Shown: positions 1 to 8,968 of the stretch, piece after piece
Numbering within the stretch: the first letter of the stretch is position 1
Layout of the letters: every line of letters starts with the position of its first letter
Source of the DNA: an uncultured Chthonomonas sp.
Lineage (GTDB): Bacteria > Armatimonadota > Chthonomonadetes > Chthonomonadales > CAJBBX01
Length of the DNA: 64,000 nucleotides
Direction: 5' to 3'
Assembly (NCBI GenBank): GCA_903951425.1
Contig: CAJBBX010000028.1
Span: forward strand, 1-64,000
The notes under the pieces: generated by a model
What the model was told of the DNA's origin: nothing
What the model saw: the letters and a program-made list of their open reading frames with translations, nothing else
The model's database searches: none
Made by a program: the position numbers and the translations under genes

Positions 1-117
1 GTGAAGCCCTTCGTCCCCGCCGACCTGGTGGCCGTTGTCAAGAACGTGTTGGGCGATGCAGCCGCCGGCGCTGCCGCGCCCGCCGCCTGGCCGAAGCAGC
101 CGGGCGCCAAGGGCTAG
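1..117 (+). CDS. Response-regulator receiver domain, C-terminal end (partial)
   Basis: The first frame is open from the window edge to a TAG at 115-117 and gives 38 residues. It begins VKPFVPADLVAVVKNVLG and is followed by an Ala/Pro-rich tail. The KPF-x-x-x-x-L-x-x-V-x-x-V pattern is the usual end of a CheY-like receiver domain, with the conserved lysine-proline pair followed by the last helix. No output domain follows, so the protein was probably a stand-alone receiver or carried its output domain N-terminally. It ends 45 bases before ilvC. The identification rests on a short motif, so confidence is moderate. Confidence 0.45.
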   Translation: MKPFVPADLVAVVKNVLGDAAAGAAAPAAWPKQPGAKG

Positions 118-162
118 CCGCCGCCATTCCCGGCGGCCTACGCGATAAGAATAGGAGAATCG

Positions 163-1212
163 ATGCCTGCCACAGTGTATTACGACGCCGATGCCGACCT
201 GAAGTTGCTGGAAGGCAAGAAGATAGCCGTCATCGGCTACGGCAGCCAGGGCCATGCCCATGCGCTGAACCTCCGGGACAGCGGCATCGATGTCCGTGTC
301 GGCCTTCGCCCCGGCAAGTCCTGGGACGCCGCCACCAAGGACGGTCTCACCGTCCTGCCCGTGCCGGATGCCGTCCGCGAGGCCGACATCATCATGGTGC
401 TGGTGAATGACGAGTTCCAGGCGGCCGTCTACCAGGAGTGCATCCTGCCCAACCTGAAGCCCGGCAACGCCATCGCCTTCGGCCACGGCTTCAACATCCA
501 CTTCGGCCAGATCGTGCCGCCGTCCGATATCGACGTCTTCATGTGCGCGCCCAAGGGGCCGGGGCACCTGGTGCGCCGCGTCTATGCGGACGGCAAGGGC
601 GTGCCGTGCCTGATCGCGGTCCATCAGAACGCCACCGGCGCCGCCCGAGACATTGCGCTGGCCTATGCCAAGGGCATCGGCGGCACGCGCGCCGGGGTGC
701 TGGAGACGACCTTCAAGGAAGAGACCGAGACCGATCTTTTCGGCGAGCAGGCCGTGCTCTGCGGCGGCGCCACGTCGCTGGTCAAGGCCGGCTTCGAGAC
801 GCTGGTGAACGCTGGCTATCAGCCCGAGATCGCCTACTTCGAGTGCATGCATGAGCTGAAGCTCATCGTTGACCTCATGTACGAGGCAGGCATCGCAGGC
901 ATGCGCTACTCCATCTCCGATACCGCCCAGTTCGGCGACATGACGCGCGGCCCGCGCCTCATCGACGAGGGCGTCAAGGAGCGAATGCGCACCGTCCTGC
1001 GCGAGATTCAGTCCGGCGAGTTCGCCCGCGAGTGGATCCTCGAGAACAAGGCCAACCGCCCGGTCTTCCGAGCGCTGGAGCAGCAGGACGCGAACCACCC
1101 CATCGAGGAAGTCGGCGCCCGCCTCCGCGGCATGATGAGCTGGGTCCGTCCGTCGGTGCCCCAGGCCGCCCCTGCCGCCGCACGGATGCAGCAGATAGAC
1201 GTCGCCGAGTAG
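163..1212 (+). CDS. ilvC: Ketol-acid reductoisomerase (NADP-dependent)
   Basis: This 349-residue class I KARI converts acetolactate or acetohydroxybutyrate to the dihydroxy acid in valine, leucine and isoleucine synthesis. The Rossmann motif GYGSQGHA is at residues 25-32, followed by a GLRPGKS phosphate-binding loop. The Mg-binding aspartate and glutamate of TDLFGEQ are at about 191 and 195, and ECMHELK and [13 protein letters not shown] follow in the knotted helical domain. The length is normal for the short class. An AGGAG site lies 5 bases before the ATG. It heads a run of branched-chain genes; no ilvB or ilvN is visible upstream, so these may lie left of the window or elsewhere. Confidence 0.97.
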   Translation: MPATVYYDADADLKLLEGKKIAVIGYGSQGHAHALNLRDSGIDVRVGLRPGKSWDAATKDGLTVLPVPDAVREADIIMVLVNDEFQAAVYQECILPNLKPGNAIAFGHGFNIHFGQIVPPSDIDVFMCAPKGPGHLVRRVYADGKGVPCLIAVHQNATGAARDIALAYAKGIGGTRAGVLETTFKEETETDLFGEQAVLCGGATSLVKAGFETLVNAGYQPEIAYFECMHELKLIVDLMYEAGIAGMRYSISDTAQFGDMTRGPRLIDEGVKERMRTVLREIQSGEFAREWILENKANRPVFRALEQQDANHPIEEVGARLRGMMSWVRPSVPQAAPAAARMQQIDVAE

Positions 1213-1307
1213 GGGACCACGCGTGCCGGCGCCTGTGGGCGCCCGGTGTTGAACCGGCCGGTTCGCCGAACCAGGCGGCCGGCCGGATTGCTTATGGGGT
1301 AACACCA

Positions 1308-2855
1308 ATGTCCAGCAGGATCCATATCTTCGATACCACGCTCCGCGACGGCGAGCAGTCGCCCGGCGCTTCGCTGAACGTGCCGGAGAAGATCGAGATC
1401 GCGCGCCAGCTCGAGCGGCTCGGGGTCGATGTCATCGAGGCCGGCTTCCCGATCTCTTCGCCGGGTGATTTCCACGCGGTCGAGGAGGTCTCGCGCGTCG
1501 TCCAGAACGCCGTCGTCTGCGGCCTCACCCGTGCTCGGGAGAAGGACATCGACGTGGCGGCCGATGCGCTCAAGTCGGCTCGTCGCCCGCGCATCCACAC
1601 CGGCCTCGGCGTCTCCGACAACCACCTCCGCTACAAGCTGAAGATGAGCCGCGAGGAAGCGCTGGCCATGGGCGTGGCCGCCGTGAAGCACGCCCGCAAG
1701 TACGTCGACGATGTGGAGTACTTCCTGGAGGACTCCGGCCGCGCCGATATCGACTACCTCTGCCTCGTGGTAGAGCGGGTCATCGAGGCCGGCGCCACGG
1801 TGATCAACGTGCCCGATACCACGGGCTACGCGCTGCCGCATGAGTTCGCGGGTCGCATCCGGGCGATCATGAACCGGGTGCCCAACGTCGACAAGGCGAT
1901 CATCTCGGTCCACTGCCACGATGATCTGGGCCTCGCGGTTGCGAACTCGCTGGAGTGCGTCCTCGCCGGCGCCCGGCAGGTCGAGTGTACCGTTAACGGC
2001 ATCGGCGAAAGGGCGGGCAACACCAGCCTCGAAGAGATCGTCATGGCCATCAAGGTCCGCGCCGACCTCCTCGACGCCGACACCGGGATCGTGACCCAGG
2101 AGATCTACAAGACCAGCCGCCTGGTCTCCAACCTTACGGGCATCCTCGTGCAGCCCAACAAGGCTATTGTCGGCGCCAACGCCTTCGCGCACTCCTCCGG
2201 CATCCACCAGGACGGCGTGCTGAAGGAGCGGAGCACCTACGAGGTGATCGACCCTCGCGACGTGGGCATCCACGAGAGCAAGATCGTCCTCACGGCCCGC
2301 TCGGGCAGGCACGCGCTGGTGCATCGGATCGGCGAGTTGGGCTACCACCTGGCGGACGACAAGCTCGAGCGCGTCTACGAGCGCTTCCTGGAGGTCGCCG
2401 ACCGCAAGAAGACCGTCTATGACGAGGACCTGGAGGCCATAGTGGCCGACGAGACCTCGGCCATCATGGTCAGCTATGAGATGCAGCAGGTCCAGGTCTC
2501 CTGCGGCGACAACAGCATCCCCACCGCCACCGTGGTGCTCAAGGGGCCGGACGGCGTGGTCGTTACCGATTCGGACCATGGCACCGGGCCCGTCGATGCC
2601 ATCTATCGCGCCGTGAACCGCATCGTGCAGTGCCGCAATGAGCTGATCGAGTTCTCGATCCAGTCCGTCACCGAGGGGATTGACGCCCTGGCCGAGGTGA
2701 CGATCCGCATACGGCGAGATCACGACATCTACACCGGACGTGCCGCGCACTCCGACATCTGCGTGGCCAGCGCGCGCGCCTATCTCCACGCCCTGAACCG
2801 GCTGATCGAGCGCGTGGGCAGCACTTCGCCCGCCGAGACGCTGGACCAGGTCTAG
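1308..2855 (+). CDS. leuA: 2-isopropylmalate synthase
   Basis: The enzyme condenses 2-oxoisovalerate with acetyl-CoA, the first committed step to leucine. The 515-residue product starts [20 protein letters not shown], the classic LeuA beginning. The metal-binding HCHDD is at about 202-206, and GIGERAGN and HSSGIHQDG follow. The C-terminal 110 or so residues form the LeuA allosteric domain (leucine feedback in the family). The frame stays open upstream to 1032 inside ilvC, but that extension is arginine/proline-rich shadow sequence; ATG 1308 matches the family N-terminus and has a weak GGGGT site. The 95-base gap after ilvC has no clear terminator, so co-transcription is likely. Confidence 0.96.
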   Translation: MSSRIHIFDTTLRDGEQSPGASLNVPEKIEIARQLERLGVDVIEAGFPISSPGDFHAVEEVSRVVQNAVVCGLTRAREKDIDVAADALKSARRPRIHTGLGVSDNHLRYKLKMSREEALAMGVAAVKHARKYVDDVEYFLEDSGRADIDYLCLVVERVIEAGATVINVPDTTGYALPHEFAGRIRAIMNRVPNVDKAIISVHCHDDLGLAVANSLECVLAGARQVECTVNGIGERAGNTSLEEIVMAIKVRADLLDADTGIVTQEIYKTSRLVSNLTGILVQPNKAIVGANAFAHSSGIHQDGVLKERSTYEVIDPRDVGIHESKIVLTARSGRHALVHRIGELGYHLADDKLERVYERFLEVADRKKTVYDEDLEAIVADETSAIMVSYEMQQVQVSCGDNSIPTATVVLKGPDGVVVTDSDHGTGPVDAIYRAVNRIVQCRNELIEFSIQSVTEGIDALAEVTIRIRRDHDIYTGRAAHSDICVASARAYLHALNRLIERVGSTSPAETLDQV

Positions 2856-2878
2856 CAACTGAACCCAACAACGAGGTC

Positions 2879-4294
2879 ATGCCCGTGGCTGAACCACTGA
2901 CGCTCTTCGACAAGATCTGGCAGACCCACGTGGTCCGCCAGGCGTCCGGCGAGCCCGCGACGCTCTACATCGACCTGCACCTGGTGCACGAGGTCACGTC
3001 GGCGCAGGCGTTCGACGGCCTTCGCCTGGCCGGGCGCACCGTTCGCAGGCCGGACCTGACGCTGGCCACCATGGACCACAACATTCCGACCACCGACCGG
3101 TCGGTGCCCGTGGCCGACCCCATCAGCGCCCGCCAGATGGATGTGCTGGAGGCCAACTGCCGCGAGTTCGGCATCGAACTGCTGGGGCTGCACCACCCGC
3201 TCCAGGGCGTGGTGCATATCGTCGGTCCCGAACTGGGCCTGACGCAGCCGGGCATGACGGTCGTCTGCGGCGATAGCCATACCGCCACGCACGGAGCCTT
3301 CGGAGCGCTGGCCTTCGGCATCGGCACCTCGGAGGTGGAGCATGTGCTGGCCACCCAGTGCCTGCCTCAGTCGCGCCCGAAGACAATGCTCATCGAGTTG
3401 CAGGGCGACGCCGCGCCGGGCGTCACCGCCAAGGATATCGTCCTGGCGATCATCGGTCGCATCGGCACCGACGGCGCCACGGGCCACGTCGTCGAGTATG
3501 CCGGTCGCGCCATTCACGCTCTCTCCATGGAGGGCCGCATGACCGTCTGTAATATGTCCATCGAGGCAGGAGCGCGCGCCGGCATGATCGCTCCGGATGA
3601 GACCACCTTCGCCTACCTCAAGGGCCGCGCCTGCGCCCCTGCCGGCGCCGACTGGGATCGCGCCGTAGAGGCCTGGCGGCTCCTGGCCACCGACCCCGGC
3701 GCCCGGTTCGATACGGTGATCACGATCAACGCCGCCGAACTGGCGCCATACGTCACCTGGGGCACCAACCCCGGCCAGAGCGTGCCCGTAACCGGCTGCG
3801 TGCCGGACCCGGCCGCCCTCGCCGATCCGTCCGCCGCATCCGCCGCCGAACACGCCCTGCGCTACATGGACCTGGAGCCGGGGACGCCCATCGAAGGGAT
3901 CACCGTCAACCGCGTCTTCATCGGCTCCTGCACCAACGGCCGCATCGAGGACCTTCGCGCCGCCGCCCGCGTGGCGGAGGGGCGCCGGGTGAGCGCCTCC
4001 GTGGAGGCCATCGTTGTTCCCGGATCCGGCATGGTGAAGCGTCAGGCCGAGGAGGAGGGGCTGGACTGCATCTTCAAGGCCGCGGGCTTCCAGTGGCGCG
4101 AGCCGGGATGCTCCATGTGCCTGGGCATGAACGCCGACATCCTGTCGCCCGGCGACCGCTGCGCCTCGACCTCTAACCGGAACTTCGAGGGGCGGCAGGG
4201 CAAGGGCGGACGCACCCATCTGGTGAGCCCGGAGATGGCCGCCGCCGCCGCCATCGAGGGGCGCTTCGTGGACGTCCGTAGCTGGCCGGCATAG
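2879..4294 (+). CDS. leuC: 3-isopropylmalate dehydratase large subunit
   Basis: LeuC carries the [4Fe-4S] cluster of isopropylmalate isomerase. Cluster cysteines are visible at C351 (GSCTNG) and C411/C414 (GCSMCLG), with the family motifs DHNIPT and [22 protein letters not shown] upstream. The length of 471 is typical of the bacterial type I LeuC. It starts 24 bases after leuA behind a GAGG element and is followed by leuD with a 10-base gap. Because cimA lies in the same gene run, this isomerase probably also acts on citramalate in the pyruvate-derived route to 2-oxobutanoate. That dual use is known for other LeuCD enzymes and is inferred here. Confidence 0.97.
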   Translation: MPVAEPLTLFDKIWQTHVVRQASGEPATLYIDLHLVHEVTSAQAFDGLRLAGRTVRRPDLTLATMDHNIPTTDRSVPVADPISARQMDVLEANCREFGIELLGLHHPLQGVVHIVGPELGLTQPGMTVVCGDSHTATHGAFGALAFGIGTSEVEHVLATQCLPQSRPKTMLIELQGDAAPGVTAKDIVLAIIGRIGTDGATGHVVEYAGRAIHALSMEGRMTVCNMSIEAGARAGMIAPDETTFAYLKGRACAPAGADWDRAVEAWRLLATDPGARFDTVITINAAELAPYVTWGTNPGQSVPVTGCVPDPAALADPSAASAAEHALRYMDLEPGTPIEGITVNRVFIGSCTNGRIEDLRAAARVAEGRRVSASVEAIVVPGSGMVKRQAEEEGLDCIFKAAGFQWREPGCSMCLGMNADILSPGDRCASTSNRNFEGRQGKGGRTHLVSPEMAAAAAIEGRFVDVRSWPA

Positions 4295-4304
4295 AGGAGC
4301 GCAA

Positions 4305-4925
4305 ATGGAACCCTTCATCCGCATGACCGGCATCGTGGCGCCGCTGGACCGCGCCAACGTCGACACCGACCAGATCATCCCGAAGCAGTTCCTCAAGCGC
4401 GTGGAGCGGACGGGCTTCGGCGAGTTCCTCTTCTTCGACTGGCGCTACCTGCCGGACGGCTCGTCCAACCCGGACTTCTCGCTGAACGCGCCGGGCTACA
4501 GCGGGGCCTCGGTCCTGGTGGCCGGCCGGAACTTCGGCAGCGGCTCCTCGCGCGAGCACGCGCCCTGGGCTCTGCTGGAGTATGGCTTCCGGGCCATTAT
4601 CGCGCCATCGTTCGCCGACATCTTCTACAACAACTGCTTCCAGAACGGCGTGCTGCCTGTGGCGCTGCCTGAGCCGACGGTCCAGGCCATCATGGCCATG
4701 GCCGCGACGAATCCCGGCTGGAGCCTCACGGTGGACCTTGAGGCCCAGACGGTCACCAGCGCCGACGGCATCTCGGAACGGTTCGAGGTGGATGCCCATC
4801 GGCGTACCTGCATGCTGCATGGCCTGGACAACGTCGGCCTGACGCTACTCCATGCCGACGCCATCGATAGCTACGAGCGGGAGCGGCCGACGTGGAAGCC
4901 CCTGGTGAAGCTGCCCGCCACGTAG
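4305..4925 (+). CDS. leuD: 3-isopropylmalate dehydratase small subunit
   Basis: LeuD is the swivel-domain partner of LeuC. The 206-residue product has the signature [16 protein letters not shown] near residues 24-39 and the substrate-loop motif [17 protein letters not shown] near 72-88, followed by [13 protein letters not shown]. The ribosome site GAGGAG immediately follows the leuC stop, as expected for coupled subunits. No leuB (isopropylmalate dehydrogenase) follows in this window. The next gene overlaps the end of leuD by 34 bases. Confidence 0.97.
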   Translation: MEPFIRMTGIVAPLDRANVDTDQIIPKQFLKRVERTGFGEFLFFDWRYLPDGSSNPDFSLNAPGYSGASVLVAGRNFGSGSSREHAPWALLEYGFRAIIAPSFADIFYNNCFQNGVLPVALPEPTVQAIMAMAATNPGWSLTVDLEAQTVTSADGISERFEVDAHRRTCMLHGLDNVGLTLLHADAIDSYERERPTWKPLVKLPAT

Positions 4926-5428
4926 CGGGTCCGATAGAGGTTCGCCCCGCCCGCGGCCCGGATGTGCCCGAGGCGGTCCAGCTCTGGGGCCAGATGATGG
5001 CCGAGCACCGGGCTTTGGACCCGCGCCTCCGGTTCGCGGCCGATGCGCCGCAGGCGGTGGCGCGGCAGATGCGGGGAAGCCTGCGCGACCGGGACACGGC
5101 GCTGCTCGTGGCCGAGGGCGCCGGACGGGTCGTCGGATACGTGATGGCATACCGGCAGCAGCGGCCGCCTGGAGCGCCGGTTGGGGAGTTCGCGTTCGTG
5201 GCGGAGCTCTTCGTCTGCCCGGAGTTCCGGCGTGAGGGTACCGGAACGCGCCTCGTGCGCGCCGCCATGGAGGCGCTCCGGGCGCGAGGCGCCCGCTCGT
5301 TCGAACTGCTGGCGTCGGGCGCCAACGGCGCTACCGTGGGGTTCTGGCGCTCGCTGGGCTTCTCGGACTACATGCTGCTGCTCCGGGCCGACCTGCCGGG
5401 AGCCGACGGGGAAGGGGATCGACCATGA
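4892..5428 (+). CDS. GNAT-family N-acetyltransferase
   Basis: The 178-residue product starts at a GTG inside the end of leuD. It has the GNAT layout: an N-terminal acceptor half, the central strand [21 protein letters not shown] (about 108-128) with the R/Q-x-x-G-x-G/A-like acetyl-CoA loop written RREGTG, and the late motif [15 protein letters not shown]. The acceptor is unknown; the family acetylates amines on small molecules, peptides or proteins. It overlaps the P-II gene by 4 bases (ATGA), so it is translated within the same operon. The start is uncertain because the N-terminus is poorly conserved in this family. Confidence 0.8.
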   Translation: MEAPGEAARHVAGPIEVRPARGPDVPEAVQLWGQMMAEHRALDPRLRFAADAPQAVARQMRGSLRDRDTALLVAEGAGRVVGYVMAYRQQRPPGAPVGEFAFVAELFVCPEFRREGTGTRLVRAAMEALRARGARSFELLASGANGATVGFWRSLGFSDYMLLLRADLPGADGEGDRP

Positions 5429-5763
5429 AGCGCGTCGAATGCGTCATTCGGCCGACCAAGATCGACGAGGTCAAGGAGGCGCTCATCGCCGTGGGCGTCA
5501 CGGGCATGACCGTCACCGATGTCCGGGGCTACGGGCGGCAACGCGGCCGTACGGAGAAGTACAGGGGCAACACGTACATCGTCAACCTGCTGCCGAAGGT
5601 GAAGATTGAGTTCGTCGTGGCCGACTCGCTGGTGGACGCCGCCATGGAGGCCGCGCTCGAGGCCGCCCGCACGGGCGAGATCGGCGACGGCAAGGTGTTT
5701 GTGTCGGCGGTGGAGGATGCCGTTCGCATCCGCACTGGCGACCGGGGCGAGAGCGCCCTGTAG
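5425..5763 (+). CDS. glnB: Nitrogen regulatory protein P-II
   Basis: The 112-residue product is a P-II trimeric signalling protein that reads 2-oxoglutarate and ATP/ADP and controls nitrogen-related enzymes or transporters by direct contact. It starts [20 protein letters not shown]. The T-loop has the conserved tyrosine at residue 51 (GNTYIVNLLPKVKIE), the residue uridylylated in many bacteria, and the GEIGDGKVFV ATP-site motif is at about 84-93. The neighbourhood is unusual: P-II genes usually sit with amtB or glnA, but here it overlaps a GNAT gene by 4 bases and precedes cimA by 40. GlnB versus GlnK cannot be settled from sequence alone, since no amtB is visible. Confidence 0.93.
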   Translation: MKRVECVIRPTKIDEVKEALIAVGVTGMTVTDVRGYGRQRGRTEKYRGNTYIVNLLPKVKIEFVVADSLVDAAMEAALEAARTGEIGDGKVFVSAVEDAVRIRTGDRGESAL

Positions 5764-5803
5764 TCTCGGCGGCCGCGGGGCCGCGACGGAAGGTGGTAAG
5801 CGT

Positions 5804-7402
5804 TTGGCCGACCGCGTAACGATCTACGACACGACCCTCCGCGATGGCTCGCAGGGCGAGGGGATCAGCTTCTCCATCGAGGACAAGCTGCGCATCGCCC
5901 ACAAGCTGGACGAGTTCGGCGTCGACTACGTGGAGGCCGGCTGGCCCGGCTCCAACCCGAAGGACGACGAGCTCTTCCAGCGCCTCGCGTCGTCCCCGCT
6001 GACGAAGGCCCGGCTGGCCGCGTTCGGCAGCACCCGCCGCCCCAGGACTCCCGCCAACGAGGACCCCACGCTCCTGAGCCTCGTTCGCGCCGCGGCGCCG
6101 GTCTGCACCATCTTCGGCAAGTCGTGGGACATGCACGTCACCCACGCCCTGAAGGTGAGCCTCGCCGAGAACCTGGAGATGATCGCCGATTCCGTGGCCT
6201 TTCTGCGCGGGCATGTCGAAGAGGTCATCTACGACGCCGAGCACTTCTTCGACGGCTACAAGCGCAACCCGGACTATGCCATGCGGACCCTGGCGGCCGC
6301 CCATCAGGCCGGCGCATCGGCGCTTGTGCTGTGCGACACCAACGGCGGATGCCTCCCGCACGAGGTGGCTGAGATCACCGAGGCCGTGGTGGCCCGGTTC
6401 GGGTGCATGGTGGGCATCCACACGCACGACGACTCCGGTTGCGGCGTGGCGAACGCGGTGGCGGCCGTGCGGAGCGGCGCACGGCATGTGCAGGGGACCA
6501 TCAACGGCTACGGCGAGCGGTGCGGCAATGCGAACCTCTGCGTCGTCGCGCCCAACCTCCGGCTCAAGCTGGGCTTGGAGTGCCTGGAGCCCGACGCCCT
6601 GCATCACCTGACCGGCCTCTCGCAGTACATCGACGAAGTGGCCAATCTGTCGCCGGCCGGTCGGCAGCCCTACGTCGGCAAGAGCGCCTTCGCCCACAAG
6701 GCCGGCGTGCATGTGGACGCCGTGCTGAAGCACCGCGCCACGTATGAGCACATCGACCCCGAGCAGGTGGGCAACTCGCGACGGATGCTCGTCTCGGAGC
6801 TGTCCGGCGGTAGCATGGTCGTCAACAAGGCGGCTGAACGGCATATCGACCTCCAAAAGAAGTCGCCCGAGACGCGCCATCTGCTGCGCCGTGTCGCCGA
6901 GATGGAGAAGGACGGCTACTCCTTCGAGGGCGCCGAGGCCTCCTTCGAGTTGCTGCTGATGAACGCCATCGGCACCTATCGCAGCCTGGTGGAGATCAAT
7001 GGCTTCCGCGTCATCGTCGAGAAGCGCAAGGGCGAGGAGCCCACCACGGAGGCTACCATCAAGCTCTCCGTCGACGGCCTGCAGCGGCTCACGGTGGCCG
7101 AGGGCGACGGTCCCGTCCACGCTCTCGACACCGCGCTTCGCAAGGCGCTGCTGGAGTTCTATCCGCAGCTGGAGGGCATCTGGCTGACGGACTTCAAGGT
7201 CCGCGTCGTCAACGTCCGTGCGGGCACCGCCGCACGCGTGCGGGCCATTGTAGACTCCTCCAACGGCGACGCCTCCTGGAGCACCGTGGGCGTCTCGCAC
7301 AACATGGTGGAGGCGAGTTGGCACGCGTTGCTGGACGGCATCGTCTACGGCCTGCTTCGCGCCGGTGTGCAGCCCTACAGCGCCACCGGCGAGGGCGTTT
7401 AG
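5804..7402 (+). CDS. cimA: Citramalate synthase
   Basis: The 532-residue product belongs to the LeuA-like DRE-TIM metallolyases, on the CimA branch that joins pyruvate and acetyl-CoA to citramalate for threonine-independent isoleucine synthesis. Diagnostic features are VTIYDTTLRDGSQGEGISFS at the start, EAGWPGSNPKDDE (CimA-like rather than LeuA EAGFP), the HTHDDSGC metal site, NGYGERCGN, and a C-terminal LeuA-type regulatory domain. I place the start at TTG 5804 with AGGTGG 8 bases upstream. The frame is open further upstream into the P-II gene, but that extension is shadow sequence. Downstream, the next gene starts on the base after this stop. Confidence 0.92.
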   Translation: MADRVTIYDTTLRDGSQGEGISFSIEDKLRIAHKLDEFGVDYVEAGWPGSNPKDDELFQRLASSPLTKARLAAFGSTRRPRTPANEDPTLLSLVRAAAPVCTIFGKSWDMHVTHALKVSLAENLEMIADSVAFLRGHVEEVIYDAEHFFDGYKRNPDYAMRTLAAAHQAGASALVLCDTNGGCLPHEVAEITEAVVARFGCMVGIHTHDDSGCGVANAVAAVRSGARHVQGTINGYGERCGNANLCVVAPNLRLKLGLECLEPDALHHLTGLSQYIDEVANLSPAGRQPYVGKSAFAHKAGVHVDAVLKHRATYEHIDPEQVGNSRRMLVSELSGGSMVVNKAAERHIDLQKKSPETRHLLRRVAEMEKDGYSFEGAEASFELLLMNAIGTYRSLVEINGFRVIVEKRKGEEPTTEATIKLSVDGLQRLTVAEGDGPVHALDTALRKALLEFYPQLEGIWLTDFKVRVVNVRAGTAARVRAIVDSSNGDASWSTVGVSHNMVEASWHALLDGIVYGLLRAGVQPYSATGEGV

Positions 7403-8740
7403 GTGCGCCGCCCGCCGTTGCTGGGCCTGCCCGTCATGGCGGTTAATCGGGGATCGCCGGCCTTCGACGCAGGCATCGCGCCCGGCGACCTGGTCCGCGC
7501 CGTGGACGGCGTCCCGATCAGCGACCTGCTGGACTTCCAGTTCCGCACGGCCGACGGCGCCCGCACGCTCACGGTAGTGCGCGGCGGCGCCGACCTGGAG
7601 ATTCGGGTGGCCTTCGAATCGGGGGAGGACGCGGGTCTGGAGTTCGGCGAGGAGCTGGCGGACGGCATCCACTCCTGCGTCAACAAGTGCGTCTTCTGCT
7701 TCATCCACCAGATGCCCCGTGGCATGCGGCGCTCCCTCTACGTGATGGACGATGACTTCCGGCTCTCCTTCACCCACGGCAACTACGTCACGCTGACGAA
7801 CCTGACGCCGGAGGAGTTCGCCCGCATCCTGGAGCAGCGGTTGTCGCCGCTCTACGTCTCCGTGCATGCCACCGATCCCGACCTGCGCGGGCGTCTGCTG
7901 GGCAAGAAGGAACCCGCGCCCATCCTGCCCGCCCTCCGGACGCTGGCGGAGCATCGGATCGATGTCAACGCCCAGGTGGTGCTATGCCCCGGCCTGAACG
8001 ACGGCGCGACCCTGCACCAGACGGTACACGAACTGGCTGAGCTACACCCCGGCGCCTCAGGCCTGCGCTGCGGCGTTCAGTCCGTGGCGGTCGTGCCGGT
8101 AGGGCTCACACGCTTCCGGGAGCGGCTACCGAAGCTCGAGACCGCCGATGCCGCCTACGCAGCGGCCATGTTGCGTGAGGTCACCCGCTGGGGCGTCGCC
8201 CTGGCCCGGCGCATCGGCACCCGCTTCGTCTGGCTCTCCGATGAGTGGTACAACCTGGCCGGCAAGCCCGTGCCCTCGGCCCGGCACTATGAGGACTTCC
8301 CGCAGTACGAGGACGGCGTGGGCACGATCCGCTCCTTCCTTGATGCCGCCCGCCGGGTGGCGCGCCGCCTCCCGCCCGAGGCCGCCGCGCCGGTGACGGG
8401 CGCGGTGGTCACCGCAAGGCTGGCCGCTCCGGTGGTCTCGGGCTTCGTGGATCGCCTCAACGCCGTGGAGGGTGTCTCCCTTCAGACGCTCGTCGTCGCC
8501 AACCGCTTCTTCGGCGACACCATCAACGTGGCCGGACTGATGACCGGCCAGGACATCCTCGCCACTCTTCGCGAGCATCCCGGCCCCGGGCCGGTCTACC
8601 TTCCGTCCATCTGCCTGAAGGACGACTACCTCTTCCTGGACGACATGACGGTGGACAGCCTCGCCTCCGCCGCGGGCCGCCAAGTCATCGTCGTCGACAT
8701 CACCCCCGCCGCCCTGGCGCAGGCTGTCGGCCTCCTCTAG
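7403..8740 (+). CDS. PDZ/radical-SAM DUF512-family protein
   Basis: The 445-residue product begins with a PDZ-like segment (residues about 5-60, with GSPAFDAGIAPGDLVRAVDG). A radical-SAM-type cysteine cluster follows at C92, C96 and C99 in HSCVNKCVFCFIHQMP, then the DUF512 C-terminal half (LSDEWYNLAGKPVPS...YEDFPQYEDGVGTIRSF). Members are widespread and mostly uncharacterised; an Fe-S oxidoreductase role is assumed. The GTG start abuts the cimA stop, so the two are coupled. I cannot name its substrate. The PDZ-first arrangement with CxxxCxxC is normal for the family. Confidence 0.85.
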   Translation: MRRPPLLGLPVMAVNRGSPAFDAGIAPGDLVRAVDGVPISDLLDFQFRTADGARTLTVVRGGADLEIRVAFESGEDAGLEFGEELADGIHSCVNKCVFCFIHQMPRGMRRSLYVMDDDFRLSFTHGNYVTLTNLTPEEFARILEQRLSPLYVSVHATDPDLRGRLLGKKEPAPILPALRTLAEHRIDVNAQVVLCPGLNDGATLHQTVHELAELHPGASGLRCGVQSVAVVPVGLTRFRERLPKLETADAAYAAAMLREVTRWGVALARRIGTRFVWLSDEWYNLAGKPVPSARHYEDFPQYEDGVGTIRSFLDAARRVARRLPPEAAAPVTGAVVTARLAAPVVSGFVDRLNAVEGVSLQTLVVANRFFGDTINVAGLMTGQDILATLREHPGPGPVYLPSICLKDDYLFLDDMTVDSLASAAGRQVIVVDITPAALAQAVGLL

Positions 8741-8802
8741 CCGCCGACGGCTGCCTTCGCCGCCGCTATGCCTCGGCGTAAAACGGCAATGGTAGCAATC
8801 AT

Positions 8803-8835
8803 CGTCATCCTGAGGCGTGAGCCGAGGGATCCCCC
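8803..8835. repeat. Candidate dispersed intergenic repeat unit
   Basis: The gap after the DUF512 gene contains a segment starting CGTCATCCTGAGGCGTGAG and running into CCGAGGGATCCCCC. It has imperfect dyad symmetry (TCC...GGC against GCC...GGA). It resembles a short GTCATCCTGAG...GGATC-type element that I have seen repeatedly between genes of unrelated GC-rich bacteria. I see only one copy in this window, so its repeat nature is a recollection rather than something demonstrated here. Confidence 0.3.
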
Positions 8836-8893
8836 GTAAGCGAGCGGCATGCCCTTGCGCGCCAAATGTCTACGCAATTGCCTGCAGGACAGG

Positions 8894-8923
8894 TTGACAT
8901 CTCGCCCCTGTTAGGTGTACAAA
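8894..8923 (+). promoter_or_regulatory. Sigma70-like promoter of imuB-dnaE2
   Basis: A perfect -35 TTGACA is at 8894-8899. It is followed after 18 bases by TACAAA (8918-8923), a 4 of 6 match to the -10 box. Transcription would start near 8930, about 39 bases before the imuB ATG. The -10 region lies inside the left arm of the inverted repeat listed separately. Confidence 0.6.
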
Positions 8924-8956
8924 GATGGGTGTATCCGGCACCGATGTACACGCTAA
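8911..8956. promoter_or_regulatory. Inverted-repeat operator candidate over the imuB promoter
   Basis: TTAGGTGTACA (8911-8921) is mirrored by TGTACACGCTAA (8945-8956), whose reverse complement is TTAGCGTGTACA. The arms agree except for one inserted base. They are separated by 23 bases, and each contains the palindrome TGTACA; the two palindromes are 29 bases apart. A further GGTGTA at 8928-8933 repeats the GGTGTA at 8914-8919 with a 14-base period. The left arm covers the -10 box, so a bound protein would block transcription. A LexA-type SOS repressor is the natural candidate, but I cannot match it to a known LexA consensus. Confidence 0.5.
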
Positions 8957-8968
8957 TGGGGTGGTCGC

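Noticed and set aside
1032-1307. N-terminal extension of leuA
   Set aside because: The 92 extra codons overlap ilvC, are Arg/Pro-rich and are absent from the LeuA family. ATG 1308 begins the conserved sequence.
1008-2858. 616-codon open frame opposite leuA, and similar long antisense frames at 2852-4396 and 5582-7954
   Set aside because: They lie wholly opposite well-conserved genes, have skewed His/Asp/Val/Leu-rich composition and no recognisable motif. They arise from the lack of stop codons in GC-rich sequence.
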